Assembly (NCBI RefSeq): GCF_019740355.2
Contig: NZ_CP091819.1
Location: 1,860,001-1,924,000 of the forward strand
Direction: 5' to 3'
Length of the DNA stretch: 64,000 nucleotides
Source of the DNA: Paracrocinitomix mangrovi
Lineage (GTDB): Bacteria > Bacteroidota > Bacteroidia > Flavobacteriales_D > Crocinitomicaceae
Shown: piece after piece, positions 9,341-20,316 of the stretch
How positions within the stretch are numbered: the first letter of the stretch is position 1
Layout: every line of letters starts with the position of its first letter
Position numbers and translations under genes: made by a program
Notes under the pieces: model-generated
The model's database searches: none
Told to the model about the DNA's origin: nothing
What the model saw: the letters and a program-made list of their open reading frames with translations, nothing else

Positions 9341-9391
9341 GCTAATACATTGACAATAATACGTTTTTTAGAAACAAATTTTATTTGAACC

Positions 9392-9425
9392 AAAAAAAAA
9401 AAGAGCAACACTTTACGCATTGCTC
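9392..9425 (-). terminator. Rho-independent terminator of the isocitrate dehydrogenase gene
   Basis: On the minus strand the arm GAGCAA (9420-9425) pairs with TTGCTC (9403-9408), followed by an uninterrupted run of about ten T. It lies about 25 bases beyond the stop codon of the dehydrogenase gene. Confidence 0.85.
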
Positions 9426-9449
9426 CTTTAACTTTATTCTTTTATCCGC

Positions 9450-11780
<2,331 letters not shown>

Positions 11781-11846
11781 TCAACTTTTTGAGCGAATAG
11801 TGAATCCAATTGTTATAAAACAGCTGTAAAAGACCCCAAAAACTAA

Positions 11847-12527
11847 TTAAGAAAGTTCGCTTAATAATGCTGCTGCCAAAACCAAATCCACCGGTCGTGT
11901 AATTTTGATATTCTCTACATTTCCCTCAACCAAAACAATATCGTGTCCACAAGCTTCTACCACAGTTGCATCATCAGTAAAATTTGGATGATACTTTTGC
12001 TCATAGGCAATTTTAATGATGTTAGATTTAAATACCTGTGGTGTTTGCACTAATCTGTATTCTTTTCTGTTAACCGCTTCAGATTCATCATAAGTGATTT
12101 TTCTAATAGAGTCTGTTAATTCAACAACAGGAACTGCCGCCCCGGTATTAGCAGCCTGCTCGTAAACAGCTTTGATCACATTTTTATCTATCAACGGTCT
12201 AACCGCATCATGAACACCTATGACATCTCCGGTAGCTAAAGCCAAACCAGCTTTTACAGAATGATATCGTTGCTCCCCTCCTATCGCCAGTTTTACCTCA
12301 TGATTAAATTGATGTTTATCAACTAATTGATGCCATAGCTTTTGCTGATATTCCGGTAAAACAACAATGATTTCAATATCCGGCAAAGCATCCACAAACT
12401 TTTGGATGGTGTGAAAAATGATGGGTTTGTCATTGAGCAATAAAAATTGCTTAGGTATCTGCGCACCCATTCTGCTTCCGGAACCTCCGGCAGCAATAAT
12501 TACAGAATATTTAACGTGAGTTGACAA
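11847..12527 (-). CDS. ispD: 2-C-methyl-D-erythritol 4-phosphate cytidylyltransferase IspD
   Basis: Third step of the MEP isoprenoid pathway: transfer of CMP from CTP to methylerythritol phosphate. The 226 residues match the family. The N-terminal nucleotide-binding loop AAGGSGSRMG (12-21) with Lys26, the GVHDAVRPL motif, and the ITRPVDLVLA C-terminus are all clear. It lies 47 bases downstream of queA on the same strand, so the two may be co-transcribed. The MEP product feeds polyprenyl lipids, including the GGGPS homologue later in this window. Confidence 0.95.
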   Translation of the reverse strand: MSTHVKYSVIIAAGGSGSRMGAQIPKQFLLLNDKPIIFHTIQKFVDALPDIEIIVVLPEYQQKLWHQLVDKHQFNHEVKLAIGGEQRYHSVKAGLALATGDVIGVHDAVRPLIDKNVIKAVYEQAANTGAAVPVVELTDSIRKITYDESEAVNRKEYRLVQTPQVFKSNIIKIAYEQKYHPNFTDDATVVEACGHDIVLVEGNVENIKITRPVDLVLAAALLSELS

Positions 12528-12574
12528 ATCCTCAGTTTTGATTACACCAAAATAATCAAATCCTGAAAACCTTC

Positions 12575-13630
12575 TTAAAGAATCAACATAGCGTCACCGT
12601 ACGAGTAGAATTTGTATTTCTCTTTTACCGCCTCATTATAAGCTTGCATGATAAAATCATGACCGGCAAAAGCAGACACCATCATCAACAATGTAGATTG
12701 TGGTGTGTGGAAATTCGTAATCATACAGTTAGCAACTGAAAAATCATAAGGAGGAAAAATGAACTTATTTGTCCAACCTTTGAAAGGCTTCAAATAACCT
12801 TCAGTTGAAACGCTTGATTCAACAGCTCTCATAACAGTTGTTCCAACTGCACACACTTTCTTTCTATCGTGTTTTGCTCTGTTTACAATATCAGCAGCTG
12901 TTTGATCAATTTCTGCTTCTTCTGAATCCATCTTATGTTTGGTTAAATCCTCTACTTCAACCTGACGGAAAGTCCCCAATCCAATGTGCAATGTCAATTC
13001 AGCAAATTCAACACCTTTAATCTCAAGACGTTTCATCAATTGTTTACTAAAATGCAAACCTGCAGTAGGAGCAGCAACTGCACCTTCTTTCTTAGCATAA
13101 ATAGTTTGGTATCTTTCTTCATCCTCAGGAACTACATCTCTTAATGATTTGATGTATGGAGGAATTGGAGTTTCTCCTAATTCAGTAATCTTAGCTTTAA
13201 ATTCTTCATAGGTACCATCAAATAAAAATCTGATTGTTCTACCTCTTGAAGTAGTATTATCTATTACCTCAGCAACCAAAGAATCATCATCAGTAAAATA
13301 AAGTTTATTTCCGATTCTGATTTTTCTTGCAGGATCTACCAAAACATCCCACAACAAGCTTTCTCTGTTCAATTCTCTCAACAAGAACACTTCGATTCTA
13401 GCACCTGTTTTTTCTTTATTACCATACAATCTAGCAGGAAATACTTTTGTGTTATTTGTGATCATTACATCACCTTCATCAAAGTAATCCAAGACATCTT
13501 TAAACATCTTGTGCTCGATAGTTTGCTTCTCGCGATTTAGAACCATTAATCTGGCCTCATCTCTTACATCACTAGGGTGTTTGGCAATAAGATCTTCAGG
13601 TAAGTCAAAATTGAATGCTGATAGCTTCAT
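12575..13630 (-). CDS. queA: S-adenosylmethionine:tRNA ribosyltransferase-isomerase QueA
   Basis: Transfers and isomerises the ribosyl group of SAM to preQ1-tRNA, making epoxyqueuosine at wobble position 34. At 351 residues it is full length. Family stretches are [21 protein letters not shown]-like at the N-terminus, [29 protein letters not shown] and [27 protein letters not shown] -7 box lies 26 bases upstream. The ispD gene follows. Confidence 0.95.
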   Translation of the reverse strand: MKLSAFNFDLPEDLIAKHPSDVRDEARLMVLNREKQTIEHKMFKDVLDYFDEGDVMITNNTKVFPARLYGNKEKTGARIEVFLLRELNRESLLWDVLVDPARKIRIGNKLYFTDDDSLVAEVIDNTTSRGRTIRFLFDGTYEEFKAKITELGETPIPPYIKSLRDVVPEDEERYQTIYAKKEGAVAAPTAGLHFSKQLMKRLEIKGVEFAELTLHIGLGTFRQVEVEDLTKHKMDSEEAEIDQTAADIVNRAKHDRKKVCAVGTTVMRAVESSVSTEGYLKPFKGWTNKFIFPPYDFSVANCMITNFHTPQSTLLMMVSAFAGHDFIMQAYNEAVKEKYKFYSYGDAMLIL

Positions 13631-13655
13631 AAACTTCTTAAAATTTAAAGGATGG

Positions 13656-13663
13656 CAAAGTTA
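13656..13663 (-). promoter_or_regulatory. Putative -7 box for queA-ispD
   Basis: TAACTTTG on the minus strand fits TAnnTTTG and lies 26 bases before the queA start. No clear -33 TTTG is seen at the expected distance. Confidence 0.4.
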
Positions 13664-13751
13664 ATATTTATTAATGTTATTTGGAAGGATTATGAATAAA
13701 AACCCTTCAATTGGAATATAAAATTGTTCATTGCCGGATGTGATAAAACAA

Positions 13752-13807
13752 AAATCGGCTTACTATCATGCGAATGAAGTAAGCCGATTTGCTGACTCCT
13801 GAGTCAG
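13752..13807 (-). terminator. Terminator hairpins after the VWA lipoprotein gene
   Basis: AAATCGGCTTAC (13752-13763) pairs perfectly with GTAAGCCGATTT (13779-13790). On the minus strand it runs into ATTTTTGTTTTATC, a reasonable T-tract. Just before it sits a second small perfect hairpin, CTGACTC-CT-GAGTCAG (13792-13807). Both lie between the stop of the VWA gene and the queA promoter. Confidence 0.75.
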
Positions 13808-13825
13808 GCGTTTAATCATTTATTA

Positions 13826-15427
13826 CTAAGAAGCTTCAGGAATCAATTTTGCTTGTTCTACCAGTTGTAGAAACTCAACTTTTTGTAAATCATCAATTTT
13901 TACAATCTCTTTTAACATATCACTTACATCATCCATATCAAAATCATTGATGTATTGTGACTCTCTTAATATCAATGAGAAACCGGCAACAGCAACAGAA
14001 AACTTGAAAGATTCAGAATTCTCTTCCCATTGTAGACCTTTATCTTTAACTGGCATTTCAATTAATTTACTCTTGCTCCCTTTTGGTTTTTTATATCTCA
14101 ATTTCACCCACACCAATTCATCTGATTTACTTGATTGCGACTGTTGATACTTCAAGTTTGATTTATCAGCTTTTCCTGGAACTATCTCATAAATCGCAGT
14201 AACTGTGTGACCCGCTCCCAATTCACCTGCATCTTTCTTGTCATTGTCAAAATCTTCATTGTTCATTACGCGATTTTCATAACCAATCAATCTGTATTCT
14301 TTTACTAAATCAGGGTTAAATTCTACCTGGATTTTCACGTCTTTAGCAATCGTCAGTAAGGTACCAGCCAAATTAGTCACCAACACTCTATTGCTTTCTC
14401 TGATATCATCAATGTAGAAATAGTTTCCATTTCCATGGTCCGCTAAACTTTCCATTTTCGAATCTTTGTAGTTACCCATTCCAAATCCTAAAATGGTTAA
14501 GAAAACACCTTGATCTCTTTTCTCTTCAATTAATCTTGTAAGCTCACCATCAGAAGATCTACCAATATTAAAATCACCATCAGTAGCCAAAATCACTCTG
14601 TTATTTCCATCTTCCAACAAGTTGTCTACTGCAATTTCATACGCTTTTTCGATTCCACCAGCACCATTTGTTGATCCGCCTGAAGTTAAATTGTCAATTG
14701 CCTCTTTAATTTCATCCTTGTGTTCGCATGAAGTAGACTCTAATACAACTCGCTCATCACCGGCATAAGTAACAATTGAAACTCTGTCTTTTGCATTTAA
14801 TTTATCCACTAATAATTTGTATGATTTTTTAAGTAGTGGCAATTTGTTGTGATCTTCCATTGAACCCGAAACGTCAATTAAAAAAACCAAATTTGAAGGA
14901 GGCAGATCTTCAACATCTACAGTATATCCTTTTAGCCCGATATGCACCAATCTATTTTTTTTATTCCAAGGACAATCTCCCACCTCAGTATAAACTGAAA
15001 ATGTTTCATCTTTTGTAGGAACCGGATAATCATAATCAAAATAATTTATAAACTCTTCTGTTCTAACGGCATCAACAGGTGGTTTAACTCCATCTTCTAT
15101 AAATCTTCTAACATTTGTATAGCTGGCATTGTCTACATCAATAGAAAAAGTAGAAAGCGGATTGGATCCAGGAGATAAAAATTCATTTTCAGGCATGTAA
15201 GCATACTCTTCGGTATTAAATTCTATCTGTGCAATATCATCTTCCATCATCATATCCATGTCGTAATTTTCAACTATTTCTCCTGCTTCCTCTTCAGTAT
15301 AAGCTACCTTGTTATAGTTTTCAGATTGACCTAGATCTTCATATGACGAACCTTCGCCACCTCCACATGCAGTTAGTTGAACAATCATTGTAGCAACTGC
15401 TGCTATTTTAAGATTTCGTGTTTTCAT
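13826..15427 (-). CDS. VWA-domain (YfbK-like) lipoprotein
   Basis: A lipoprotein signal (MKTRNLKIAAVATMIVQLTAC, acylated Cys21) is followed by an acidic segment (residues 28-66), then a conserved domain starting SPGSNPLSTFSIDVDNASYT typical of YfbK-type proteins. The von Willebrand factor A domain begins near residue 178. Its metal site is complete: DVSGSM (Asp185, Ser187, Ser189), Thr253 in GGSTNG, and ATDGD (Asp283). The C-terminal DUF3520-like part ends with VAGFSLILRESQYINDFD. It should sit on the periplasmic face or outer membrane and bind a partner protein. It is divergent from a sigma factor, and its acidic segment resembles one in the protease next to that sigma factor. Confidence 0.9.
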   Translation of the reverse strand: MKTRNLKIAAVATMIVQLTACGGGEGSSYEDLGQSENYNKVAYTEEEAGEIVENYDMDMMMEDDIAQIEFNTEEYAYMPENEFLSPGSNPLSTFSIDVDNASYTNVRRFIEDGVKPPVDAVRTEEFINYFDYDYPVPTKDETFSVYTEVGDCPWNKKNRLVHIGLKGYTVDVEDLPPSNLVFLIDVSGSMEDHNKLPLLKKSYKLLVDKLNAKDRVSIVTYAGDERVVLESTSCEHKDEIKEAIDNLTSGGSTNGAGGIEKAYEIAVDNLLEDGNNRVILATDGDFNIGRSSDGELTRLIEEKRDQGVFLTILGFGMGNYKDSKMESLADHGNGNYFYIDDIRESNRVLVTNLAGTLLTIAKDVKIQVEFNPDLVKEYRLIGYENRVMNNEDFDNDKKDAGELGAGHTVTAIYEIVPGKADKSNLKYQQSQSSKSDELVWVKLRYKKPKGSKSKLIEMPVKDKGLQWEENSESFKFSVAVAGFSLILRESQYINDFDMDDVSDMLKEIVKIDDLQKVEFLQLVEQAKLIPEAS

Positions 15428-15475
15428 AGTTTCAATTTTTTAGATTTCGTTTTTATTGATGTATCCTTTGAAAAT

Positions 15476-15525
15476 TTAAAAGGTCACCCATGTTTTATTT
15501 TTTTTTATTTTGGGTGACCTTTTAA
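15476..15525. promoter_or_regulatory. Perfect 15-bp inverted repeat between divergent VWA and sigma genes
   Basis: TTAAAAGGTCACCCA (15476-15490) and TGGGTGACCTTTTAA (15511-15525) are perfect inverted copies separated by 20 bases that are almost all A/T. It lies 48 bases upstream of the VWA start and 26 bases upstream of the sigma start. It could be an operator for a dimeric regulator or a leader hairpin in both transcripts. It is not a classic terminator because the only T-run is part of the stem. Confidence 0.7.
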
Positions 15526-15551
15526 CCATTATCAGGATATACAATTAGACA

Positions 15552-16097
15552 GTGCAAATTGATCAGGAAATACCGTCAGAATTAGTCAAGAAAATAAGAC
15601 AAATGGACGACCTAATTTTAAGAGCTGTCTACAAAGAGGTTTATCCAATGGTAGAGAAGTATGTGATTAAGAACAATGGTTCATCTGATGATGCAAAAGA
15701 TGTTTTTCAGGATGCCATTTATCTACTTATTAAAAAAGCAGGACAAGAAGGCTTTGAGCTAACGTCCAAACTCAGCACTTTTTTATTTGGAATTGGTAAA
15801 AATTTGTGGCTTAAAAAGCTTACAAAAAATAAAATAGACCCCAAAAGTTATGAAGCTGAAATAGAGGACAACAATTTGCCGGAGGAAGATTTTACGCAAT
15901 TAGAAAGAAAGAAGAAAGTAAAAGAGTGTATTGAAGCTTTGGGTGAGCCTTGCAAAACAATTATTGTTCAGTTTTACTACTTTAAAACAAGCATGCAAGA
16001 AATTGCAAAAATGCTCAATTATACAAATGCCAATAACGCTAAAAACCAAAAGTACAAGTGTTTTTTGAGGCTTAAAAAAATGATGTTAAAAGGATAG
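15552..16097 (+). CDS. RNA polymerase sigma factor, sigma-70/ECF-like
   Basis: 181-residue sigma factor. A region 2-like part includes AVYKEVYPMVEKYVIKNNGS and DAKDVFQDAIYLLIKKA (about 25-75). A region 4-like helix-turn-helix is at about 118-180 (CIEALGEPCKTIIVQFYYF, MQEIAKMLNYTNANNAKNQK). The start is GTG, and no better ATG precedes the conserved region. Six bases after its stop begins the membrane protease gene, the usual position of an anti-sigma factor. The ECF subgroup cannot be assigned from sequence reading alone. Confidence 0.88.
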   Translation: MQIDQEIPSELVKKIRQMDDLILRAVYKEVYPMVEKYVIKNNGSSDDAKDVFQDAIYLLIKKAGQEGFELTSKLSTFLFGIGKNLWLKKLTKNKIDPKSYEAEIEDNNLPEEDFTQLERKKKVKECIEALGEPCKTIIVQFYYFKTSMQEIAKMLNYTNANNAKNQKYKCFLRLKKMMLKG

Positions 16098-16102
16098 AGA
16101 TT

Positions 16103-17215
16103 TTGAACGAAGAGGAAAAAATAGCATTGTTTGACGCTTATTTGAATGGAGACTTAAATCAAGAGCAGGCATCAGATTTTGAAAAACTGATTGCTAATGA
16201 TATTGATTTGTCTGCTGAATTTGAAGAGCATAAAAAATTAGCTCAAGACATATTTGAAGGACATGAATATGCTGAGATTCTGCATAAACTAGACATTATT
16301 CACAATGATGAAATTGGCAAGAAAAAAAATAATGTCTTACTCAAACCTAAATTCTTAATTCCATTAGGAATCGCTGCCAGTATTATATTCATTGTAATGG
16401 TTGTAAATCCATTTGGAAATACCAGTAATGAAGATTTAGCAAAGTCTGAAGACTATCGTCCACTTTACAATGAAGAAGAGGGCGAATCTGCCTATACTGA
16501 GGAAGAAGCTGAGTTGGTTGAAGTTTACGATACAGTTGAAGAAAATGCAACAGAACTTGATAGCATTGATGACAAACCAAATAAACTTGATGAAGATTTG
16601 AGTTTAATAAGAAAATTACCAAAAGGAAGTGCATTTTTAATTTCAAATGGAGGCTATTTTCTAACATCAAAGCACCTAGTAGAAAAAAGTGAGCTTGTCA
16701 AACTTCAACAAAAAGATTTAGGCATCACATTTAATGCTGAAGTTGTATATGTCGATTCAGTAATTGATTTCGCCATCTTAAAATGTTCAGAAAAATACGC
16801 GACTAATCTAGAAGCTGTTCCATTTAAAATAAGCTCCAAATCAATTGAATTAGGGGAAGATGTTTTCACTTTAGGATATCCTAAATCAGACATTGTTTAC
16901 ACCAAAGGAACCATTAGTTCAGAAACCGGATATAAGTCAGATTCCTTGACCTACGAACTAAGCATGGCTTCAAATCCGGGAAATAGCGGAGCACCACTTT
17001 TTAATACAAAGGGAAATTTTGTTGGAATGATAATCGCCAATAATTCTAAAAAACAATCTGTGACATATATTTTACGACCTGAATACATTGAAGAGCGCTT
17101 GGATAACTTAAAGGATTCTATTGACATTGACATGAGCAGAAACTATACTAAACGCTACAGTCAGGTAAAACAATTCATTTCAAAGTACCGCAATTTTGTG
17201 TTTGAAATTCATTGA
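16103..17215 (+). CDS. Membrane-anchored trypsin-like serine protease in the anti-sigma position
   Basis: Residues 1-80 are an acidic, cytoplasmic, anti-sigma-like region (MNEEEKIALFDAYLNGDLNQ resembles N-termini of Bacteroidota anti-sigma factors). Residues 84-101 are a transmembrane helix. Residues 104-160 are an acidic linker. From about 172 there is a trypsin/DegP-like protease domain with a plausible triad: His191 (LTSKHLV), Asp222 (VIDFAIL) and Ser295 (NPGNSGAP). No PDZ domain is present. The start is TTG. Known systems use a separate protease to cut the anti-sigma factor, whereas here sensor tether and protease look fused. Whether the N-terminus binds the neighbouring sigma factor is inferred. 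Confidence 0.82.
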   Translation: MNEEEKIALFDAYLNGDLNQEQASDFEKLIANDIDLSAEFEEHKKLAQDIFEGHEYAEILHKLDIIHNDEIGKKKNNVLLKPKFLIPLGIAASIIFIVMVVNPFGNTSNEDLAKSEDYRPLYNEEEGESAYTEEEAELVEVYDTVEENATELDSIDDKPNKLDEDLSLIRKLPKGSAFLISNGGYFLTSKHLVEKSELVKLQQKDLGITFNAEVVYVDSVIDFAILKCSEKYATNLEAVPFKISSKSIELGEDVFTLGYPKSDIVYTKGTISSETGYKSDSLTYELSMASNPGNSGAPLFNTKGNFVGMIIANNSKKQSVTYILRPEYIEERLDNLKDSIDIDMSRNYTKRYSQVKQFISKYRNFVFEIH

Positions 17216-17265
17216 TCAATTAACACCACTTAACACATTTTTTAGACAATTAATGTTACTTACTG

Positions 17266-17273
17266 TAACTTTG
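17266..17273 (+). promoter_or_regulatory. Putative -7 box for the DUF5686 gene
   Basis: TAACTTTG fits TAnnTTTG and lies 28 bases before the start codon. A T-rich TTTTTTAG stretch lies about 20 bases upstream but is not an exact -33 TTTG. Confidence 0.4.
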
Positions 17274-17301
17274 CGCATTACATTCGTGTCTAATAGTTGA
17301 A

Positions 17302-19833
17302 ATGCGTCTACGCACACTCATAATCCTGGTATTGCTGATTTGTTCAAAAACCCAATTTGCACAAAGCTTACAGGGATTTGTATATGATGAAAGCAACAAC
17401 CCAATTCCCTTTGCAAAAGTCTACGTTAAAAACTTCAACAATTTAGGAGCAGTTACAGACACTGAAGGAAAATACTTCTTTGGTTGTGATATGGGAACTT
17501 ATGATGTCATCTATAAATGTGTTGGATTTGAAGATCAAGAAGTAAAAGTAACCATAGACAAAGTTCAACCAACAGTACAGAACGTTTGGCTAAAACAAAA
17601 GGACAATGAATTAAACACTGTTGAAGTTGAAACTAAAAAGAGAAATGTTGGGTGGGAAATTGTTCAAAACGTTATTTCACATAAAAAAGATTTGATCAAA
17701 CAATTTGATTCATACAATTGTGAAGTATACATCAAAGGAGTTGAAACTTACGAAACAAGACAAGAACAAAAGAATCAAAATCAAGATGAAACTGATGAAG
17801 AGCCCAATGATAAATTTCAAAAACAAAAAGACGAAATCAACAACAAGCTGAATGGTGAAAATCGTCTTAACCTCGTTGAAATAAATCTTGAAAAACACTT
17901 TCAATATCCCAACAAAATAAAGGAAATAAGAAATGGTTATGATAAACTAGGAAGACCGGATCAAATTTATTTTCAAACCACTACAAGCGGAGAATTTAAC
18001 TTCTATGAAAGTTTAATCAGAAAAGATGATTTACACCGCACCCCTATCGTTTCCCCTTTACATCCTGCAGGTATTTTGAACTACAAATACAAACTCAAAG
18101 AAGTAATAGAAATTGAAAACGACACTATTTATAAAGTTGAAATTTCACCAAGAAGTGTTGGAACCTCAACAATGGAGGGATTTTTATGGATATTAAAAAG
18201 TGAATGGGTGCTTACAAAGGTTGATGTGAGCATGCATAAAGGAAACCTCAAAATTTATGACAATTTCAGAATCACACAAGACTATGAAAAAATTGATTCG
18301 TTTTGGGTTGTAAGCAAACAATCCTTTGAATATGACACCAAATACTTTAAAGAAAAAGTTCACGGAATCACCACAGTTTCTTATTCGAATTGGAACTTTA
18401 ACCCTACCTATCCTCCAAAGTTTTTCAACAGCGAAATTGGTGTAACTACCAAAGAAGCTTATGAAAGAGATTCAACTTATTGGGATCAAATAAGACCTGT
18501 ACCGCTAACACCTGAAGAGCAAAGAAAAAAATTCGTTCAGGATAGTTTAACCGCTATTTATACTTCAGAAAAATACCTTGATTCAGTTGATGCTGTTTTC
18601 AATAAAATTACCTGGTTGAAAGCCTTGTGGTTTGGTTTTGAGCACAGAAATAGAGAGAAAAAAGAACAATGGTACATCTCTTCTGTAGCTCAATTAATTG
18701 AACCTATATCGGCAGGTGGACCAAGAATAGGACCGGGATTTCAGTACTTCAAAAAATGGGAAGATGAGCAATGGATTGACGTAGATGGCGATTATTCAAT
18801 TGGCGTCACCAACTGGGATTCAAGAGGTAGATTGAGAATTTATCATAGATATTTACCAAAGAAATTTGGAACCTGGTCCATTTGGGGATCCCGGGAAACA
18901 GACCTCATCAACAGCTGGAATTCATACCTGGGAACATTGAGTAGGAGCAACTGGTACATGAACAATAAGTTTGGAGCATGGCACAGAATTGAAGTTGCCA
19001 ATGGTTTATATGTTGCTACAAGTGCCAGGTTTGAGCACAGAGAACCTTTTGATTCAACTTATAAATTCATCAGTTGGTTTGACAAATGGCTACAACAAGA
19101 AGATCCTGAACCTTACACCTTTAATCCATACAACGCATTCAGAACAAACTTGAGTATTCAGTTTACGCCATTTCAAAAATATATGACTGAACCTAACAGA
19201 AAAGTAGTATTAGGAAGTCGTTGGCCAACCCTCTCATTTTATTGGGAAAAAGGATATCGAAATATTTTAAAATCGGTAGTAGACTTTGACTACATATCCT
19301 TTACGGTTGACCAGGAGTTTAATATTGGAACCATGGGTAAATCCTATTACATAGTCAAATCGGGTAAGTTTGTGAATCAGGATAGTGTCTTTTATATTGA
19401 TAGAAAGTTCTTTAGAAAATCAGATTCGGACCCTTTCTTTAAATATTTCTTAAGTCAACCTTTATACTCATTCCAAAACCTTGATTCATCTTACCAAACT
19501 CAGGATTTTTATTTTGAATTGCATTATATACATCACTTTAACGGAGCACTTATCAATAAAATTCCTTTCATGAAGAAAACAGGAATCCAAGCCTTAGTTG
19601 GAGGAGGTACTTTGTTTTTACCCGAACACAACAACTATTTTTACATGGAGGCATATACGGGAATAGAAAGGACATTTAAATTTATGAGGCGGCGACTGCG
19701 GATAGGTGCCTATGTCATATTTAGTTGGGCCAATAATGCTTTTGCTATACCGGACGATCAGAAGCCTAAAAACGTCCAATTTAAAGTCTCCTTTGACATA
19801 ATGAATGAGCGAGATTTGAAGTTTAACTTCTAA
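17302..19833 (+). CDS. DUF5686-family outer-membrane protein with carboxypeptidase-regulatory-like N-terminus
   Basis: Signal peptide at residues 1-20. Residues about 22-105 form a CarboxypepD-reg-like beta-sandwich (LQGFVYDESNNPIPFAKVYV, VTDTEGKYFF). A Lys/Gln/Asp-rich insertion (150-185) follows, and the long remainder has the DUF5686 pattern, predicted as an outer-membrane beta-barrel ending DIMNERDLKFNF with a terminal aromatic. The function of DUF5686 proteins is not established, and they are common in Bacteroidota. At 843 residues the length is normal for the family. It is transcribed alone, downstream of the sigma/protease pair after a clear gap with its own promoter motif. Confidence 0.85.
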   Translation: MRLRTLIILVLLICSKTQFAQSLQGFVYDESNNPIPFAKVYVKNFNNLGAVTDTEGKYFFGCDMGTYDVIYKCVGFEDQEVKVTIDKVQPTVQNVWLKQKDNELNTVEVETKKRNVGWEIVQNVISHKKDLIKQFDSYNCEVYIKGVETYETRQEQKNQNQDETDEEPNDKFQKQKDEINNKLNGENRLNLVEINLEKHFQYPNKIKEIRNGYDKLGRPDQIYFQTTTSGEFNFYESLIRKDDLHRTPIVSPLHPAGILNYKYKLKEVIEIENDTIYKVEISPRSVGTSTMEGFLWILKSEWVLTKVDVSMHKGNLKIYDNFRITQDYEKIDSFWVVSKQSFEYDTKYFKEKVHGITTVSYSNWNFNPTYPPKFFNSEIGVTTKEAYERDSTYWDQIRPVPLTPEEQRKKFVQDSLTAIYTSEKYLDSVDAVFNKITWLKALWFGFEHRNREKKEQWYISSVAQLIEPISAGGPRIGPGFQYFKKWEDEQWIDVDGDYSIGVTNWDSRGRLRIYHRYLPKKFGTWSIWGSRETDLINSWNSYLGTLSRSNWYMNNKFGAWHRIEVANGLYVATSARFEHREPFDSTYKFISWFDKWLQQEDPEPYTFNPYNAFRTNLSIQFTPFQKYMTEPNRKVVLGSRWPTLSFYWEKGYRNILKSVVDFDYISFTVDQEFNIGTMGKSYYIVKSGKFVNQDSVFYIDRKFFRKSDSDPFFKYFLSQPLYSFQNLDSSYQTQDFYFELHYIHHFNGALINKIPFMKKTGIQALVGGGTLFLPEHNNYFYMEAYTGIERTFKFMRRRLRIGAYVIFSWANNAFAIPDDQKPKNVQFKVSFDIMNERDLKFNF

Positions 19834-19902
19834 AATTTCATAAATCTTTTCAAATAAACTGCACGACTATTCTGGAATGAACTTTGTTTTAGGATATTTG
19901 TC

Positions 19903-20316
19903 ATGATGAAACTTGCATTTTTAGCAATAGTATTTATATCCACCTTGGGATATGCTAATGTGAATAGCTTTACCATTAAGCTAGATCAGTTTACTTTATA
20001 TCAAAGTCAACAAGCAATAAATGACACCATTGAAATCACCAAAAAAGCCTGGTGGAGAGCAGACTCACTTCATCTTTCTGCCTACCTATGTGGAGATAAT
20101 CAAATTGGTAAAAAAGCCACCTTTATTGCCAGAAACGAAAAAGAGCTTGTTTTCAAAAAGAATTTCACCAACCAAGGACTGGCTTATGAATTTTCATTTG
20201 CCACTGGAGACATAGACCCTACAAAAATCAAAGTACTTGCAATGACTCTTGGAGCAGATGCCTCCTTAGGCAAAGCAGGATGGAATTATAGAATGGGTTT
20301 TATCAGGTTTATTTAA
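19903..20316 (+). CDS. Small exported hypothetical protein
   Basis: 137 residues with a signal peptide (MMKLAFLAIVFISTLGYA) and a beta-rich mature part. I do not recognise the family. It has a single Cys, no lipobox and no sorting domain, so it is probably periplasmic. Its TAA overlaps the TAA of the convergent BtuG-like gene within TTAA. The reading frame is credible because of the signal peptide and normal codon use. Confidence 0.6.
   Translation: MMKLAFLAIVFISTLGYANVNSFTIKLDQFTLYQSQQAINDTIEITKKAWWRADSLHLSAYLCGDNQIGKKATFIARNEKELVFKKNFTNQGLAYEFSFATGDIDPTKIKVLAMTLGADASLGKAGWNYRMGFIRFI

Noticed and set aside
13792-13807. Possible operator CTGACTCCTGAGTCAG
   Set aside because: It sits just after the stop codon of the VWA gene next to a stronger terminator hairpin, so it is better read as part of the transcript end.
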